Notes under the pieces: model-generated
What the model was told of the DNA's origin: nothing
Seen by the model: only the letters and a program-made list of their open reading frames with translations
The model's database searches: none
Origin: Deltaproteobacteria bacterium
GTDB lineage: Bacteria > Myxococcota_A > Polyangia > Haliangiales > Haliangiaceae
Assembly (NCBI GenBank): GCA_013812655.1
Contig: JACCTC010000022.1
Span: forward strand, 1 to 32,386
Length of the DNA stretch: 32,386 nt
Reading direction: 5' to 3'
Program-made: the position numbers and the translations under genes
Shown: piece by piece, positions 1 to 7,587 of the stretch
Layout of the letters: each line of letters starts with the position of its first letter
How positions within the stretch are numbered: position 1 is the first letter of the stretch

Positions 1-146
1 GCCGCAGGCTCAGCAGCTGCCGCATCCGCGGTGACCGCCGCGACCGGCGCCGAGCCACTGCCCGCCGCGGGCGCGGTCATCTTGGCGTCCTTGTCCTTGC
101 AAGCTGCCGCGCAGATCAGCACCACGACCCACATCACGATTCTCAT
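1..146 (-). CDS. Putative lipoprotein, N-terminal part (runs off left edge)
   Basis: The frame opens at the ATG at 146-144 and stays open to base 1, so only the first 48 codons are present. The protein begins with two basic-to-hydrophobic stretches (Arg2, then a Val/Leu/Ile run) ending in AAAC with Cys16, followed by Lys-Asp-Lys-Asp and then a low-complexity Ala/Pro/Gly stretch. This is the layout of a lipoprotein signal peptide with a linker. The residue three before Cys16 is Ala rather than the usual Leu, so the lipobox is imperfect; Cys12 (VLIC) is an alternative. An AGAAGGAG ribosome site lies just upstream of the ATG. It is on the same strand as the AAA+ ATPase and 127 bases downstream of it, so it may belong to the same transcription unit. 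The mature domain lies outside the window, so no function can be given. Confidence 0.65.
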   Translation of the reverse strand, partial: MRIVMWVVVLICAAACKDKDAKMTAPAAGSGSAPVAAVTADAAAAEPA

Positions 147-243
147 CGGCTACTCCTTCTCGCCAAAACGAGCGCCGCGCCACATCCATTTCGCGGAATC
201 GGCAATGCCTGCCGACTTTCGAGGCGATCGCCGCCGGGCCGCA

Positions 244-259
244 CGTTCCCGCGGGAACG
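244..259. other. Perfect 16-base palindrome after the ATPase gene
   Basis: The sequence CGTTCCCGCGGGAACG is its own reverse complement. It lies 14 bases beyond the stop codon of the AAA+ ATPase, between that gene and the lipoprotein gene. No T-run follows on either strand, so it is not a standard intrinsic terminator. It could be a transcript-stabilising hairpin, a weak terminator or a protein-binding site. The rest of the 127-base spacer shows nothing else. Confidence 0.4.
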
Positions 260-273
260 CGACGGAAGCCCGC

Positions 274-2220
274 TCAGTTCGCGGCGATCTTGCCCATGCC
301 CTCGTACTCGAGCCGGGCGGCGCGCTCGAGGTGCACGGCACCGATCGGGTTGCCTTCGTTGGCCGCGAGAAACGCCGCGCGAAGGGCCGCGTTGCGGATA
401 TAGCCGCCGCTCATCGCATAACGACGGCCGAGCGCGGTGACGTCGATGTCGGCGGTCACGGGTGCCGCCGCCGGCAGCATCGCCTTCCAGAGATCCGCAC
501 GCTGCTCGGCATCGGGCAGGTCGAAGCGGAGGTGCAGTGAGAGCCGGCGCTGGAAGGCCGGATCGATGTGGCTCTCGTGGTTGCTCGTCAGCAGGCAGAT
601 GCCGGTGAAGCTCTCGAGCCGCTGCAGCAGGTAGTTGGTCTCGAGGTTCGCGTAGCGATCGTTGCTCGACTTGACGTCGGTACGCTTGCCGAACAGCGCG
701 TCCGCCTCGTCGAACAGCAGGATCGCGTGCCCCGCTTCCGCCGCATCGAACAGCGCGGCGAGGTTCTGCTCGGTCTCGCCGATGAACTTCGACACGACCT
801 TCGACACATCGACCTGGTAGAGCTCGAGCCCGAGGTCGCGTGCGATCAGCGCCGCCACCATCGTCTTGCCGGTACCCGGCGGGCCCGAGAACAACGCGGA
901 CACGCCGAGCCCCTTGCCGACCTTCGCGGCGAAGCCCCAGTCCTCGTACACGCGCCGCCGCTCGCGGATGCGCGCCATCAGCTCGACGATCGAGTCCGCC
1001 TGATCCTGCGGCAGCACGAGGTCATCCCAGGTCTGCGTCACCGTCACGCGCTTCGCGAGCTGACCCAGCCGATCATCGAGGACCGCGCGGATGCCTGCGT
1101 AGATGTCCTCGGGCTCGAGCTTGCGACCCTGCGCTCGCGCCTTCGCTGCCTCGGATGCCCGCACGATCAGCGCCGGCGCGAGCGGATACTGCGTCGCGAG
1201 CAGCTCGGCATCCTCGGCCGTCCCCTGCCCCAGCGACGCCTGCCACAGCTTCGCGCGCTGCGCGCTCGTCGGCTGCCCCATCTCGATCACGATGACCGGG
1301 CGCCCCCAGTCGAGCTTCGGCCGCTGCACGCCGCAGGTGACGAGCACCGGCCCCTCGATCAGCGCGACCAGCTCGCTGCCGACCAGTGCGATGCGATCCT
1401 CCTTGTCATCGACGAGCGCGTCGATGTTGCAGATCAGCGGCACGCGGCCGAGCAGCTTGCACTCGCGGGCGATGGCGCGGAGCTGCGAGGTCAAACGCGA
1501 CGCTTCCTTCGCAAGACGCTTGCTGTCGATCGAGATCACCGACAGCCCTTCGAGCCCAGCCTCCTTGACCAGCATGCCCCGGCGTCCTAGCCCCGGAATC
1601 CCCGTGACGACGATACAGCTGCGGGATTTCATCGCAGTGCGGGCCTCACGCGCCGTGCCTGCGGCGACCTCCAGCTCACCCGCCGGCGCGAGGCCCAGGT
1701 GGCAAATTGCACTTACTTCGGGATCGATCGAGTGATTCTCGTGCAGCATCCCGAGCACGCGCGGCGCGACCGTCCAGGTCTGCCTCATCACGTGCGTGCC
1801 GGAATCATCACCGTCACTACGCTCGATCAGGCGCAGCCTACGAAGCGCGCCCGACGCGCCGAGCTCGGTAAAGGCCTGGCTCGTCTTCGCATCTCCGTAC
1901 ACCAGCGTCCGGATCGCGCCGATCGTCATCCCTGCCGGCGACAGCGCGCGTATCGTCGTCGGCATCTGTGCGTCGATCTCGAGAGCCGCCAGCAGGATCA
2001 GCGCGAGCGCTTCACAATCCGTCAACCCGAGGACCCGCACAAACGCTGGCGGATCTGTCGCGACGGCCTCACGGAATCGCACCCGCTCGAAGAGCTCTTC
2101 GCTCACGAGCCGGTTCAGGTCTTCGGAGTCCCCTGCCAGGCTGGTCTTTGCATTGACAAGTGCAGCGAGCCACGCGCTCGCCGCCTGCAGAACACACGAG
2201 GACGTCGATGACTGGGACAT
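274..2220 (-). CDS. AAA+ ATPase of the type found in eCIS (Afp15/Pvc15-like) loci
   Basis: This 648-aa protein has a clear C-terminal AAA+ module. It shows Walker A GPPGTGKT at 446-453, Walker B LLFDEAD at 501-507, a sensor-1 Asn at 547, paired Arg finger candidates at 558-559 and a sensor-2 Arg near 614. The roughly 440-aa N-terminal part contains a second, degenerate nucleotide-binding-like segment around 204-215 (VTGIPGLGRRGM, no GKT) and a helical region before it. This double layout is known from AAA+ proteins encoded with extracellular contractile injection systems, where they are thought to act in particle assembly or cargo handling. Assignment to that family is from memory of the motif pattern. 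It is cytoplasmic, with no signal or membrane segment. It follows the 129-aa gene by 108 bases. No strong ribosome site precedes the ATG at 2220. A generic CbbX/SpoVK-type ATPase is the alternative. Confidence 0.82.
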   Translation of the reverse strand: MSQSSTSSCVLQAASAWLAALVNAKTSLAGDSEDLNRLVSEELFERVRFREAVATDPPAFVRVLGLTDCEALALILLAALEIDAQMPTTIRALSPAGMTIGAIRTLVYGDAKTSQAFTELGASGALRRLRLIERSDGDDSGTHVMRQTWTVAPRVLGMLHENHSIDPEVSAICHLGLAPAGELEVAAGTAREARTAMKSRSCIVVTGIPGLGRRGMLVKEAGLEGLSVISIDSKRLAKEASRLTSQLRAIARECKLLGRVPLICNIDALVDDKEDRIALVGSELVALIEGPVLVTCGVQRPKLDWGRPVIVIEMGQPTSAQRAKLWQASLGQGTAEDAELLATQYPLAPALIVRASEAAKARAQGRKLEPEDIYAGIRAVLDDRLGQLAKRVTVTQTWDDLVLPQDQADSIVELMARIRERRRVYEDWGFAAKVGKGLGVSALFSGPPGTGKTMVAALIARDLGLELYQVDVSKVVSKFIGETEQNLAALFDAAEAGHAILLFDEADALFGKRTDVKSSNDRYANLETNYLLQRLESFTGICLLTSNHESHIDPAFQRRLSLHLRFDLPDAEQRADLWKAMLPAAAPVTADIDVTALGRRYAMSGGYIRNAALRAAFLAANEGNPIGAVHLERAARLEYEGMGKIAAN

Positions 2221-2328
2221 CTCGGGTCTGTCGGCCGCTCGAACTCCGGGTTGCGAACTTTCAACGAAGGCCGCGCTCGATGCTGCGTGTATTGAGCGAG
2301 CCGCTTCCAGGGCGAATCCACAATGGCG

Positions 2329-2718
2329 CTAACGATCATGACGAAAGGAGCTGCCGATGTGCTCTTCGATTTCCTTCGCCAACCTAGACAGACAGTCGAA
2401 GTCGTTCGCGCGGAGACATTCCCCGCGCCGTGCTGCATCGATGGCCATCTCCGCACACATATTGATGTCGCTGGGAGTCTGAAGAAAACGCTGAAAAAAT
2501 CGACGGACCGCAGCATCTCGATGCTCCGGATCGCCGAACTCCCTGGAGTCGATCCGCAGCATTAGCCGCGTCATGCTGCAACGTTCCTCGAAACGCTCCA
2601 CCATTATTCGTTGGCGCTCCAAACGGCGCTCGGCGCGCTGCCACATTGCGACGCCGCCGACCGTGGACATCAAGAGCACGAGCAATGCGAGCTTCATCGC
2701 TGCAGAGATCTTGGTCAT
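2329..2718 (-). CDS. Small membrane-anchored protein of unknown function
   Basis: A 129-aa protein with one hydrophobic segment at about 8-25 that could be a membrane anchor or uncleaved signal. It is followed by a charged helical stretch rich in Arg and Glu and a C-terminal half with four Cys residues. I do not recognise the family. Its ATG overlaps the stop codon of the preceding 430-aa gene in an ATGA four-base overlap at 2715-2718, so the two are very probably translated together. Its base composition is as AT-rich as that gene's and unlike the rest of the window. Its position between the 430-aa protein and an eCIS-type ATPase allows a role as immunity, chaperone or anchoring partner of its neighbour, but nothing in the sequence proves that. 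Confidence 0.7.
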   Translation of the reverse strand: MTKISAAMKLALLVLLMSTVGGVAMWQRAERRLERQRIMVERFEERCSMTRLMLRIDSREFGDPEHRDAAVRRFFQRFLQTPSDINMCAEMAIDAARRGECLRANDFDCLSRLAKEIEEHIGSSFRHDR

Positions 2719-4007
2719 GGGCTCTTTAGCTTCAACTGGTCGGGGATCTTGATGGGCGCGTTGCTGCTCAGTGGTTCGCTAACGACGGGCTGCGACCTTG
2801 CGGTCCCTGGCAACGTGAACGGGTTCGTCGCGTGCCTGGCCTCATCGGCGAGCACGATCGCCGGTTCCTCTCCCCACGCCTGCTTGTGATTCGCCAGAGC
2901 GACATCCGTGAATTCTATCGGCACGAATTCGCCGATCTTCGGATTCGGCGACAAAGGACGTGTGGGGCCAAATCTCTGCGGCCCAGCGCGCATTCCCGGC
3001 GCCATGTCCATCTCGAGGCGATCTGGCGACCCCGGGTCACCGTCCTGGTTCTCGTACGCCAAGCGTAAAGGCACACCAGACTTGAAGACTAGCCAAACAA
3101 CCCGGGTGTCACGGATCACCGGCACCGTTGGCTTTGCGAACTCTGGTGTCCATGGTCGTTCCGCGTGCTTCCTTCCAATCTTCGTGACACCGCTCGCATG
3201 AAACCGCTTTAGCTTCTCGGCAAGCGCCTCCTTGTAGTAGCTCACCTTGTGATGTTCGGCGTCGAGGCCGTCGAACATGACGACCAACTCAGCATCGCTT
3301 GCGTGTCGTGGTGTTTGCTCCCGAAGCGCCTGAAAGCCGATCACGGCCTCGTCTTGGAGTGAATCAAGATAGTTCACGGTCACGGCCTTCTTGCTGGTGT
3401 CCTCCTGATTGAGTGCAGCTTTGAACGTGCCCTTGGCCTTGGCCTTCGACAGATCAACGACCGGTTTTACAACTCCTTCGATCCGTCTCTCTGTCAACAG
3501 ATGCAATCCGGCCTGCGCCGTGGCCGTCCAGCCCGCATCCGTATACGTGCCTATCGCTGCAGAGAAGTCATCCATGGCTAGTAGTCGTGACAAGCCGTCC
3601 TTGCGGACGCGTTTTAGGGATGAAGCGAGGGCCGAAAGGATATGAGCGCCTGCCAGATCCAGGAGAAGGCCGACGACCCAGGATAGGTCCTCTTCTTTCT
3701 CGACGAGCTTGTCCATGCGAACTGACGTGATCGCGAGTTGATACTGCGTCATCGCTGCCATTGCCCTTTCGCGAAAGAGAGCAGTGAGACGCTCGCGTTG
3801 GTCCTTCTCCAGGAAGCAACCAACCCCCGCATCAACCTCGCACTTCGCCCCTTGGTCGATGAAAGGGTGCCCGGTTGGCCCGCTCGGCGTTCTTGGCCGC
3901 GCCGGGCCAAGATCAGCGATGTCGCGAGCATCGGCGATCTGCTTTGCTCCGAGCTTCGGTTCCGGCGTCGAGGTCGTGTCTTTAGTGAGCATCGTTGGTT
4001 CGGACAC
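2715..4007 (-). CDS. Unrecognised 430-aa protein; possible eCIS-associated cargo
   Basis: The gene starts with GTG at 4007, preceded by a strong GGAGG ribosome site that overlaps the stop codon of the upstream gene. The N-terminal 50 residues are Thr/Pro-rich and look disordered. Residues about 65-140 form an amphipathic-to-hydrophobic helical region, with the most hydrophobic stretch at 109-130. There are two Cys at 56 and 64. The C-terminal third is Pro-rich and polar. I recognise no catalytic motif. Base composition is lower in GC than in neighbouring genes: a hand count of 3121-3180 gives 35/60 G+C, against 45/60 at 8101-8160. Together with the adjacent ATPase this fits a variable, horizontally acquired cargo or accessory protein, but this is inference. 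The hydrophobic helix could be membrane-active or simply a buried core helix. Confidence 0.75.
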   Translation of the reverse strand: MSEPTMLTKDTTSTPEPKLGAKQIADARDIADLGPARPRTPSGPTGHPFIDQGAKCEVDAGVGCFLEKDQRERLTALFRERAMAAMTQYQLAITSVRMDKLVEKEEDLSWVVGLLLDLAGAHILSALASSLKRVRKDGLSRLLAMDDFSAAIGTYTDAGWTATAQAGLHLLTERRIEGVVKPVVDLSKAKAKGTFKAALNQEDTSKKAVTVNYLDSLQDEAVIGFQALREQTPRHASDAELVVMFDGLDAEHHKVSYYKEALAEKLKRFHASGVTKIGRKHAERPWTPEFAKPTVPVIRDTRVVWLVFKSGVPLRLAYENQDGDPGSPDRLEMDMAPGMRAGPQRFGPTRPLSPNPKIGEFVPIEFTDVALANHKQAWGEEPAIVLADEARHATNPFTLPGTARSQPVVSEPLSSNAPIKIPDQLKLKSP

Positions 4008-4011
4008 CTGG

Positions 4012-4443
4012 TTACCTCCGGGCCGCGACGGCTTCGCGGCGGCGAGCGTCGGCGAGGAAGTTGAGGAGGCGGGTGCGGCGGTCGACGGTGAGGCGCATGA
4101 ACTTCGCGACGAGGGCGTCGTCCGCCTTCGCGATCGTGAGGCGCTTGTGGAGGGTGAGGGACTCGAGGATCGTGAGCTTCGCGAAGACGCGCGCGAGCTC
4201 GGCTTCCTTGCGGGCGTAGCCGACCATCGCGGTCTCGCCGAGCACGAGCGGCGCGTCGAGGATCGCGGTCAGCTCGGCATCGAGCGTCGTGGAGGGTGGC
4301 GTGACGGGCGCGGGTGGGGCGCGCCGGACGCTGTTCGTGGTGGGCGGGCCGATGGTTCGGCGCGGGCCGATGGTGGTGGTGTGCCGGAGCGTGCCGCAGA
4401 AGATCGAGGCCGACGCGGGGGGGACTGCGTGGTCGTTGTCCAT
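4012..4443 (-). CDS. Small helical protein of unknown function, first gene of the cassette
   Basis: A 143-aa product from the ATG at 4443; a GTG at 4467 would add eight residues. The first 50 residues are Pro/Thr/Ser-rich and probably unstructured. The remainder, from about residue 46, is predicted largely helical with many Arg, Leu and Ala and ends in a basic stretch. I do not recognise the family. Its stop codon lies four bases before the GTG of the 430-aa gene, inside that gene's ribosome site, so translation of the two is likely coupled. A GATAAG hexamer at 4454-4459 (minus strand) lies ten bases before the ATG and may be a -10 element, but no good -35 was found. An eCIS-accessory role is only suggested by the neighbouring ATPase. 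Confidence 0.65.
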   Translation of the reverse strand: MDNDHAVPPASASIFCGTLRHTTTIGPRRTIGPPTTNSVRRAPPAPVTPPSTTLDAELTAILDAPLVLGETAMVGYARKEAELARVFAKLTILESLTLHKRLTIAKADDALVAKFMRLTVDRRTRLLNFLADARRREAVAARR

Positions 4444-4499
4444 ATGGGCGGGGCTTATCGACAGCACCCCGCCGCGGTTGCGCGATTAGTTCGCCCGGG

Positions 4500-5231
4500 T
4501 CATTTCGGGCGCTTGGCCGACTTCGCGTTCCCGCGGAAATGCGTCTTCGCGGCCGACTTCTTCGCCGCCGCCTTACGCGCGGGCTTCTTCGCTGGCTTCT
4601 TCGCGGCCGGCTTCTTCGCCATGGCCTTCTTCGCGGCCGGCTTTTTCGCCATGGCCTTCTTCGCCGCGGGCTTCCTCGCGGCGGGCTTCTTCGGCTTGGA
4701 CTCGGGATGGATCTGGATGAGATCACACGGTGGCCTGGCGTCGCGGAGCCGCTTCATGACCTCGGCGGGCTCGAGCGCGTCCTTGACCGCGAGGTACGCG
4801 CGCCCCGGGCGGCCGTCGGCCGGGCCGAACGCGCCCTCGCAGACCATGGGTGCCTTCTGGAGATCCGTGTTGCCGTCCTCGCAGGCCTTGTAGACCGCCT
4901 TGAAGGCGGCGCTGCCGCCGTCGCTCGGGTCGTGCGGCGCGTAGTCGATGATCATCGCGTAGCGACCGCCGTCCTCCTCGATCCGCGTGCCGATCTTGGA
5001 CCACGGCACACCGTTGGCGTCCCAGGTGAGGCGGCCGTCCTCGAGCGGCGATACGACGATGACGTCACCCCACGTCGGCTTGGCGTGCAGGAAGGGAACG
5101 TTGACGAGGCGCACACGACGGCTGCCCTTGTCACCACTCTTCGCGGGGCCGAGGTCCTGCGCCCATGGCGTCTCGGAGTCTTCGCCGCGGTTCTCGAGAC
5201 AGACCTTGATGAGCTTGAGATCGCGCGCCAT
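4500..5231 (-). CDS. DUF4265-like protein with histone-H1-like Lys/Ala tail
   Basis: A 243-aa protein in two parts. The first roughly 120 residues resemble DUF4265 proteins, with the pattern R-L-x-N-V-P-F followed by T/Y-G-D-V and an acidic E-D-G-R-L segment; this assignment is from motif memory. The last roughly 70 residues are almost only Lys, Ala and Pro in AKKPAAKK-type repeats, as in histone H1-like bacterial nucleoid proteins, and would be strongly cationic. Such tails usually bind DNA or RNA without sequence specificity. The tail includes an almost exact 30-base tandem duplication. The gene starts 12 bases after the plsX stop, so it is likely the last gene of the yceD-rpmF-plsX transcript, in the place where fab genes often occur. 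No good ribosome site is visible. Function unknown. Confidence 0.75.
   Translation of the reverse strand: MARDLKLIKVCLENRGEDSETPWAQDLGPAKSGDKGSRRVRLVNVPFLHAKPTWGDVIVVSPLEDGRLTWDANGVPWSKIGTRIEEDGGRYAMIIDYAPHDPSDGGSAAFKAVYKACEDGNTDLQKAPMVCEGAFGPADGRPGRAYLAVKDALEPAEVMKRLRDARPPCDLIQIHPESKPKKPAARKPAAKKAMAKKPAAKKAMAKKPAAKKPAKKPARKAAAKKSAAKTHFRGNAKSAKRPK
4602..4661. repeat. 30-base tandem duplication in the Lys/Ala tail
   Basis: Two adjacent 30-base units (4602-4631 and 4632-4661) differ at a single base. Each codes on the minus strand for a ten-residue Lys/Ala/Met/Pro block. Shorter, more diverged copies flank both sides. This is a natural site for slippage, so tail length may vary between strains. 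Confidence 0.85.
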
Positions 5232-5243
5232 GGACTGGCGATG

Positions 5244-6251
5244 CTATCCCAGGACGGCGAGCGCGTTGGCGAGCTGGTCGGGAAGCTTTCGCGCGGCGAA
5301 CTGCGCACCCGCGCGGATCGCGCTCGCGATGGCGTTGGCATCGCTACGGCCGTGCGCGATGACGGCCGGGCGCGCGACGCCCGCGAGCAACGCGCCGCCG
5401 ATCTCGGTGTAGTCGATGCGCTTGGCGAGGCCGCGCAGCGCGGGGGCGACGAGCGCCGAGCCGAGGCGCGCGAGCGGCGTACGCTCGAGCTCCTGACGGA
5501 CGAGGCCGAACAGGCCCTCGGCGATGCCCTCGCAGGTCTTGAGGACGACGTTGCCGGTGAAGCCGTCGGTGGCGATCGCGTCGACGAGGCCGCGGAAGAG
5601 ATCGCTGCCCTCGACGTAGCCGACGTACTGGAAGCTGCCGGCGGGCGCCGCGGCGACGAGGAGCTCGTGGGCCTCGCGGGTGAGCGGCGTGCCCTTGCCG
5701 GGCTCGGCGCCGTTCGAGAGCAGCCCGAGGCGCGGGCGCACGCGGCCGTGGACCACGCGATCGTAGACCGCGGCGAGGATGCCGAACTGCGCCAGCATCG
5801 ATGCCTTGGGCTCGACGTTCGCGCCTGCGTCGCAGAGCACGAGGGGTCCCGACGGCGTGGGCAGGACGGTCACGATCGCGGGGCGTTCGATACCCTTCAG
5901 GCGGCCGAGCGCGAACACCGCACACGCGAGCATCGCCCCGCTGTTGCCTGCGGAGACGACGGCATCGGCGTGCCCGTCGGCGACACGCTCGGTAGCGAGC
6001 CGCATCGATGACCGTGGCTTCGTGCGAAAGACCTGGGCGGGGTGGTCGTGCATCGTCACGACCTCGGCGGCATCGTGGACGGTGATGCGATCGGTGGTCG
6101 TCCGGCCGCCACGCCCGAGCTCGGCATCCAGGCGCGATGCGTCACCGACGAGCTCGACCTCGACATCGAGGGAACGCACGGCGAGCAACGCACCAGCCAC
6201 TTCCGGGGCCGGTGCGCGATCACTTCCCATCGCATCGACGACGATTCGCAT
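5244..6251 (-). CDS. plsX: Phosphate acyltransferase PlsX
   Basis: PlsX makes acyl-phosphate from acyl-ACP and phosphate, the first step of the PlsX/PlsY route to phosphatidic acid; it is a peripheral, cytoplasmic-face enzyme. The 335-aa product begins with the family hallmark VVDAMGSD and has the conserved SAGNSGA-type segment (VVSAGNSGAMLA, around 140) and a DGFTGNV motif near 230. The length is normal for the family. The ATG at 6251 follows the rpmF stop by 18 bases. It lies in the widespread order yceD-rpmF-plsX, but fabH does not follow: a DUF4265-like gene takes its place. Confidence 0.96.
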   Translation of the reverse strand: MRIVVDAMGSDRAPAPEVAGALLAVRSLDVEVELVGDASRLDAELGRGGRTTTDRITVHDAAEVVTMHDHPAQVFRTKPRSSMRLATERVADGHADAVVSAGNSGAMLACAVFALGRLKGIERPAIVTVLPTPSGPLVLCDAGANVEPKASMLAQFGILAAVYDRVVHGRVRPRLGLLSNGAEPGKGTPLTREAHELLVAAAPAGSFQYVGYVEGSDLFRGLVDAIATDGFTGNVVLKTCEGIAEGLFGLVRQELERTPLARLGSALVAPALRGLAKRIDYTEIGGALLAGVARPAVIAHGRSDANAIASAIRAGAQFAARKLPDQLANALAVLG

Positions 6252-6269
6252 CGTCGCTGCGAGCCTTGG

Positions 6270-6470
6270 TTACTCTTCCGCGGTCTTCTTCGCGACGACT
6301 GTCTCGCCGCGATACTGGCCGCAACTCATGCACACGCGGTGCGAGATGCGGGGCGCGCCACAGCCGGGACACGGCTGGACCATCGGTGCGTTCTCGCCGG
6401 ACTTCTTCATCCAAGCGGAGCGCTGTTGAGCAGTACGGGCTGGGCCGCGACGTCGTTTTTGCAGTGCCAT
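6270..6470 (-). CDS. rpmF: 50S ribosomal protein L32
   Basis: A 66-aa basic protein beginning [10 protein letters not shown], the usual Lys/Arg-rich start of bacterial L32. Two CxxC pairs, Cys34/Cys37 and Cys47/Cys50, form the classic zinc ribbon, so this is the zinc-binding (C+) form of L32. The start is supported by a GGAG ribosome site about eight bases upstream. It sits between yceD and plsX, its standard neighbours, and probably shares the promoter upstream of yceD. The C-terminal Lys/Glu extension after the second CxxC is slightly longer than in many L32 proteins. Confidence 0.96.
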   Translation of the reverse strand: MALQKRRRGPARTAQQRSAWMKKSGENAPMVQPCPGCGAPRISHRVCMSCGQYRGETVVAKKTAEE

Positions 6471-6501
6471 TGTGAAACTCCGAGCGGCCTTGTTTGCCAG
6501 T

Positions 6502-7083
6502 TCACTGGGTTATTTTCAAGCCCTTGAGTGCGGCGAGACGCGGATCGATCGGCGCCTGGCAGCTGCAGGTACCTGAATTCCGGTCGATCCCGCACTGCGG
6601 GCACAGCCCCTTGCAGTCTTCCTTGCAGAGTGGGGCGTAGGGGATGGCGAGTACGAACTGTTCGCGGAACAGCGGCTCGAGGTCGATGGTCTCGCCGTCG
6701 AACGGGAAGACGTCGAGGTCATCGGCTGCCACCTCGGCGCCATCGTCGTCCGTGGTGGCGTCCTCTGCGGGCATCTCCTGCTTCGGCATGAAGGTCACGC
6801 GCAGCGCCTCGTCGATCACGAGCTTGACCGGCTCGACGCAACGCGAGCACGCGACGACGAGGTGGCCCTTGAAGGTGCCGTTCGCGAAGGCATGGGTGTC
6901 GTCGGCGTAGAGCTCGAGATCGGCGGTGCCCTGCCCGGCCTCGGGGTCGACCTCGGGTGCACCGAGGGCGTCGCGCATCGGTAGCCCGCGCACCCATTCG
7001 CTGACGCGCTCGGCAGAGACCTCGAACGCGCGATGCGTCGGGAGATCCCGGACGTGCACCTGATAGGGGCCAAGCTTTGCCAT
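6502..7083 (-). CDS. yceD: YceD/DUF177 family protein
   Basis: A 193-aa protein of the DUF177 (YceD) family, which is commonly encoded directly before rpmF and has been linked to 23S rRNA accumulation in bacteria and chloroplasts. The sequence shows the CSRC pair at 79-82, an acidic insert around 105-125 and the C-terminal four-Cys motif C-x3-C-KGLC-x2-CG at 153-165, followed by a further CSC. The open frame extends 23 codons further upstream. The ATG at 7083 is preferred because a near-consensus promoter (7095-7122) lies inside that extension, because the family starts here, and because the upstream codons look like intergenic DNA. The transcript leader would be only about five bases. Confidence 0.92.
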   Translation of the reverse strand: MAKLGPYQVHVRDLPTHRAFEVSAERVSEWVRGLPMRDALGAPEVDPEAGQGTADLELYADDTHAFANGTFKGHLVVACSRCVEPVKLVIDEALRVTFMPKQEMPAEDATTDDDGAEVAADDLDVFPFDGETIDLEPLFREQFVLAIPYAPLCKEDCKGLCPQCGIDRNSGTCSCQAPIDPRLAALKGLKITQ

Positions 7084-7094
7084 CGAGGCCGCGC

Positions 7095-7122
7095 AGTATA
7101 GGAAGGCGATCCCGGGTGTCAA
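7095..7122 (-). promoter_or_regulatory. Near-consensus sigma-70 promoter of yceD-rpmF-plsX
   Basis: On the minus strand a perfect TTGACA (7122-7117) is followed by a 16-base spacer and TATACT (7100-7095), which matches five of six consensus positions. The predicted transcription start is about seven bases further on, near 7088, while the yceD ATG is at 7083. The leader would therefore be about five bases with no room for a Shine-Dalgarno site. This is the clearest promoter in the window. Confidence 0.85.
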
Positions 7123-7150
7123 GCTGACGGTTTTCCGGCAGGATGCGCGC

Positions 7151-7579
7151 ATGCGTCACCCCATCGATCCCTGGGTGTTCATCGTGGTCCCGCTCGTCGT
7201 GGTCGGGCTCGGGTTCCTGATCGCATCGAGCCGCAGGGGCAGCGTGGCGAGCACGCTGATCGGCTCGCGGCGCATGGAACTCCACAGCGCGGCGGACCCG
7301 GCGACCGTGTTCGAGCGGATCCGCGGCCTCGGCGGCAAGTACCGCACCGATGATGCCGATCCGCAGCGGCACGTGGTCGTGCTGTCGTCGTCGCCGACCT
7401 TCGCGACGTGGGGCTTTCTGTATCCCGTGTACATCCACGCCGAGGGCGGCGGGTCACGGATCGAGATCGGGATCGCGTCGCGGTTCATCCAGTTCGGACC
7501 GCTGGTGACGAGCGCGCACAAGCAGTGCACGAAGGCGATCGAGGACGCGATCAGCATCCCCGTCGCGCGCATCGCCTGA
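7151..7579 (+). CDS. Small membrane-anchored protein of unknown function
   Basis: A 142-aa protein with one N-terminal membrane segment at about 8-26, followed by a basic stop-transfer cluster (SSRRGS). The remaining roughly 115 residues form a soluble alpha/beta domain with alternating hydrophobic strands; no family is recognised. The ATG at 7151 has an AGGA sequence seven bases upstream. The gene diverges from yceD, with 67 bases between the start codons, and is followed after eight bases by the kinase-fold gene at 7588, so the two are probably co-transcribed. The topology suggests a cytoplasmic or periplasmic domain tethered to the inner membrane. Confidence 0.78.
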   Translation: MRHPIDPWVFIVVPLVVVGLGFLIASSRRGSVASTLIGSRRMELHSAADPATVFERIRGLGGKYRTDDADPQRHVVVLSSSPTFATWGFLYPVYIHAEGGGSRIEIGIASRFIQFGPLVTSAHKQCTKAIEDAISIPVARIA

Positions 7580-7587
7580 ACGGCGCC

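Noticed and set aside
568-1590. 340-codon frame antisense to the AAA+ ATPase
   Set aside because: No motif; the ATPase with intact Walker and sensor motifs occupies the opposite strand.
4314-6011. 565-codon plus-strand open frame antisense to the DUF4265-like gene and plsX
   Set aside because: Translation is Arg/Ala/Gly-rich filler typical of the frame opposite GC-rich genes; plsX on the other strand is certain.
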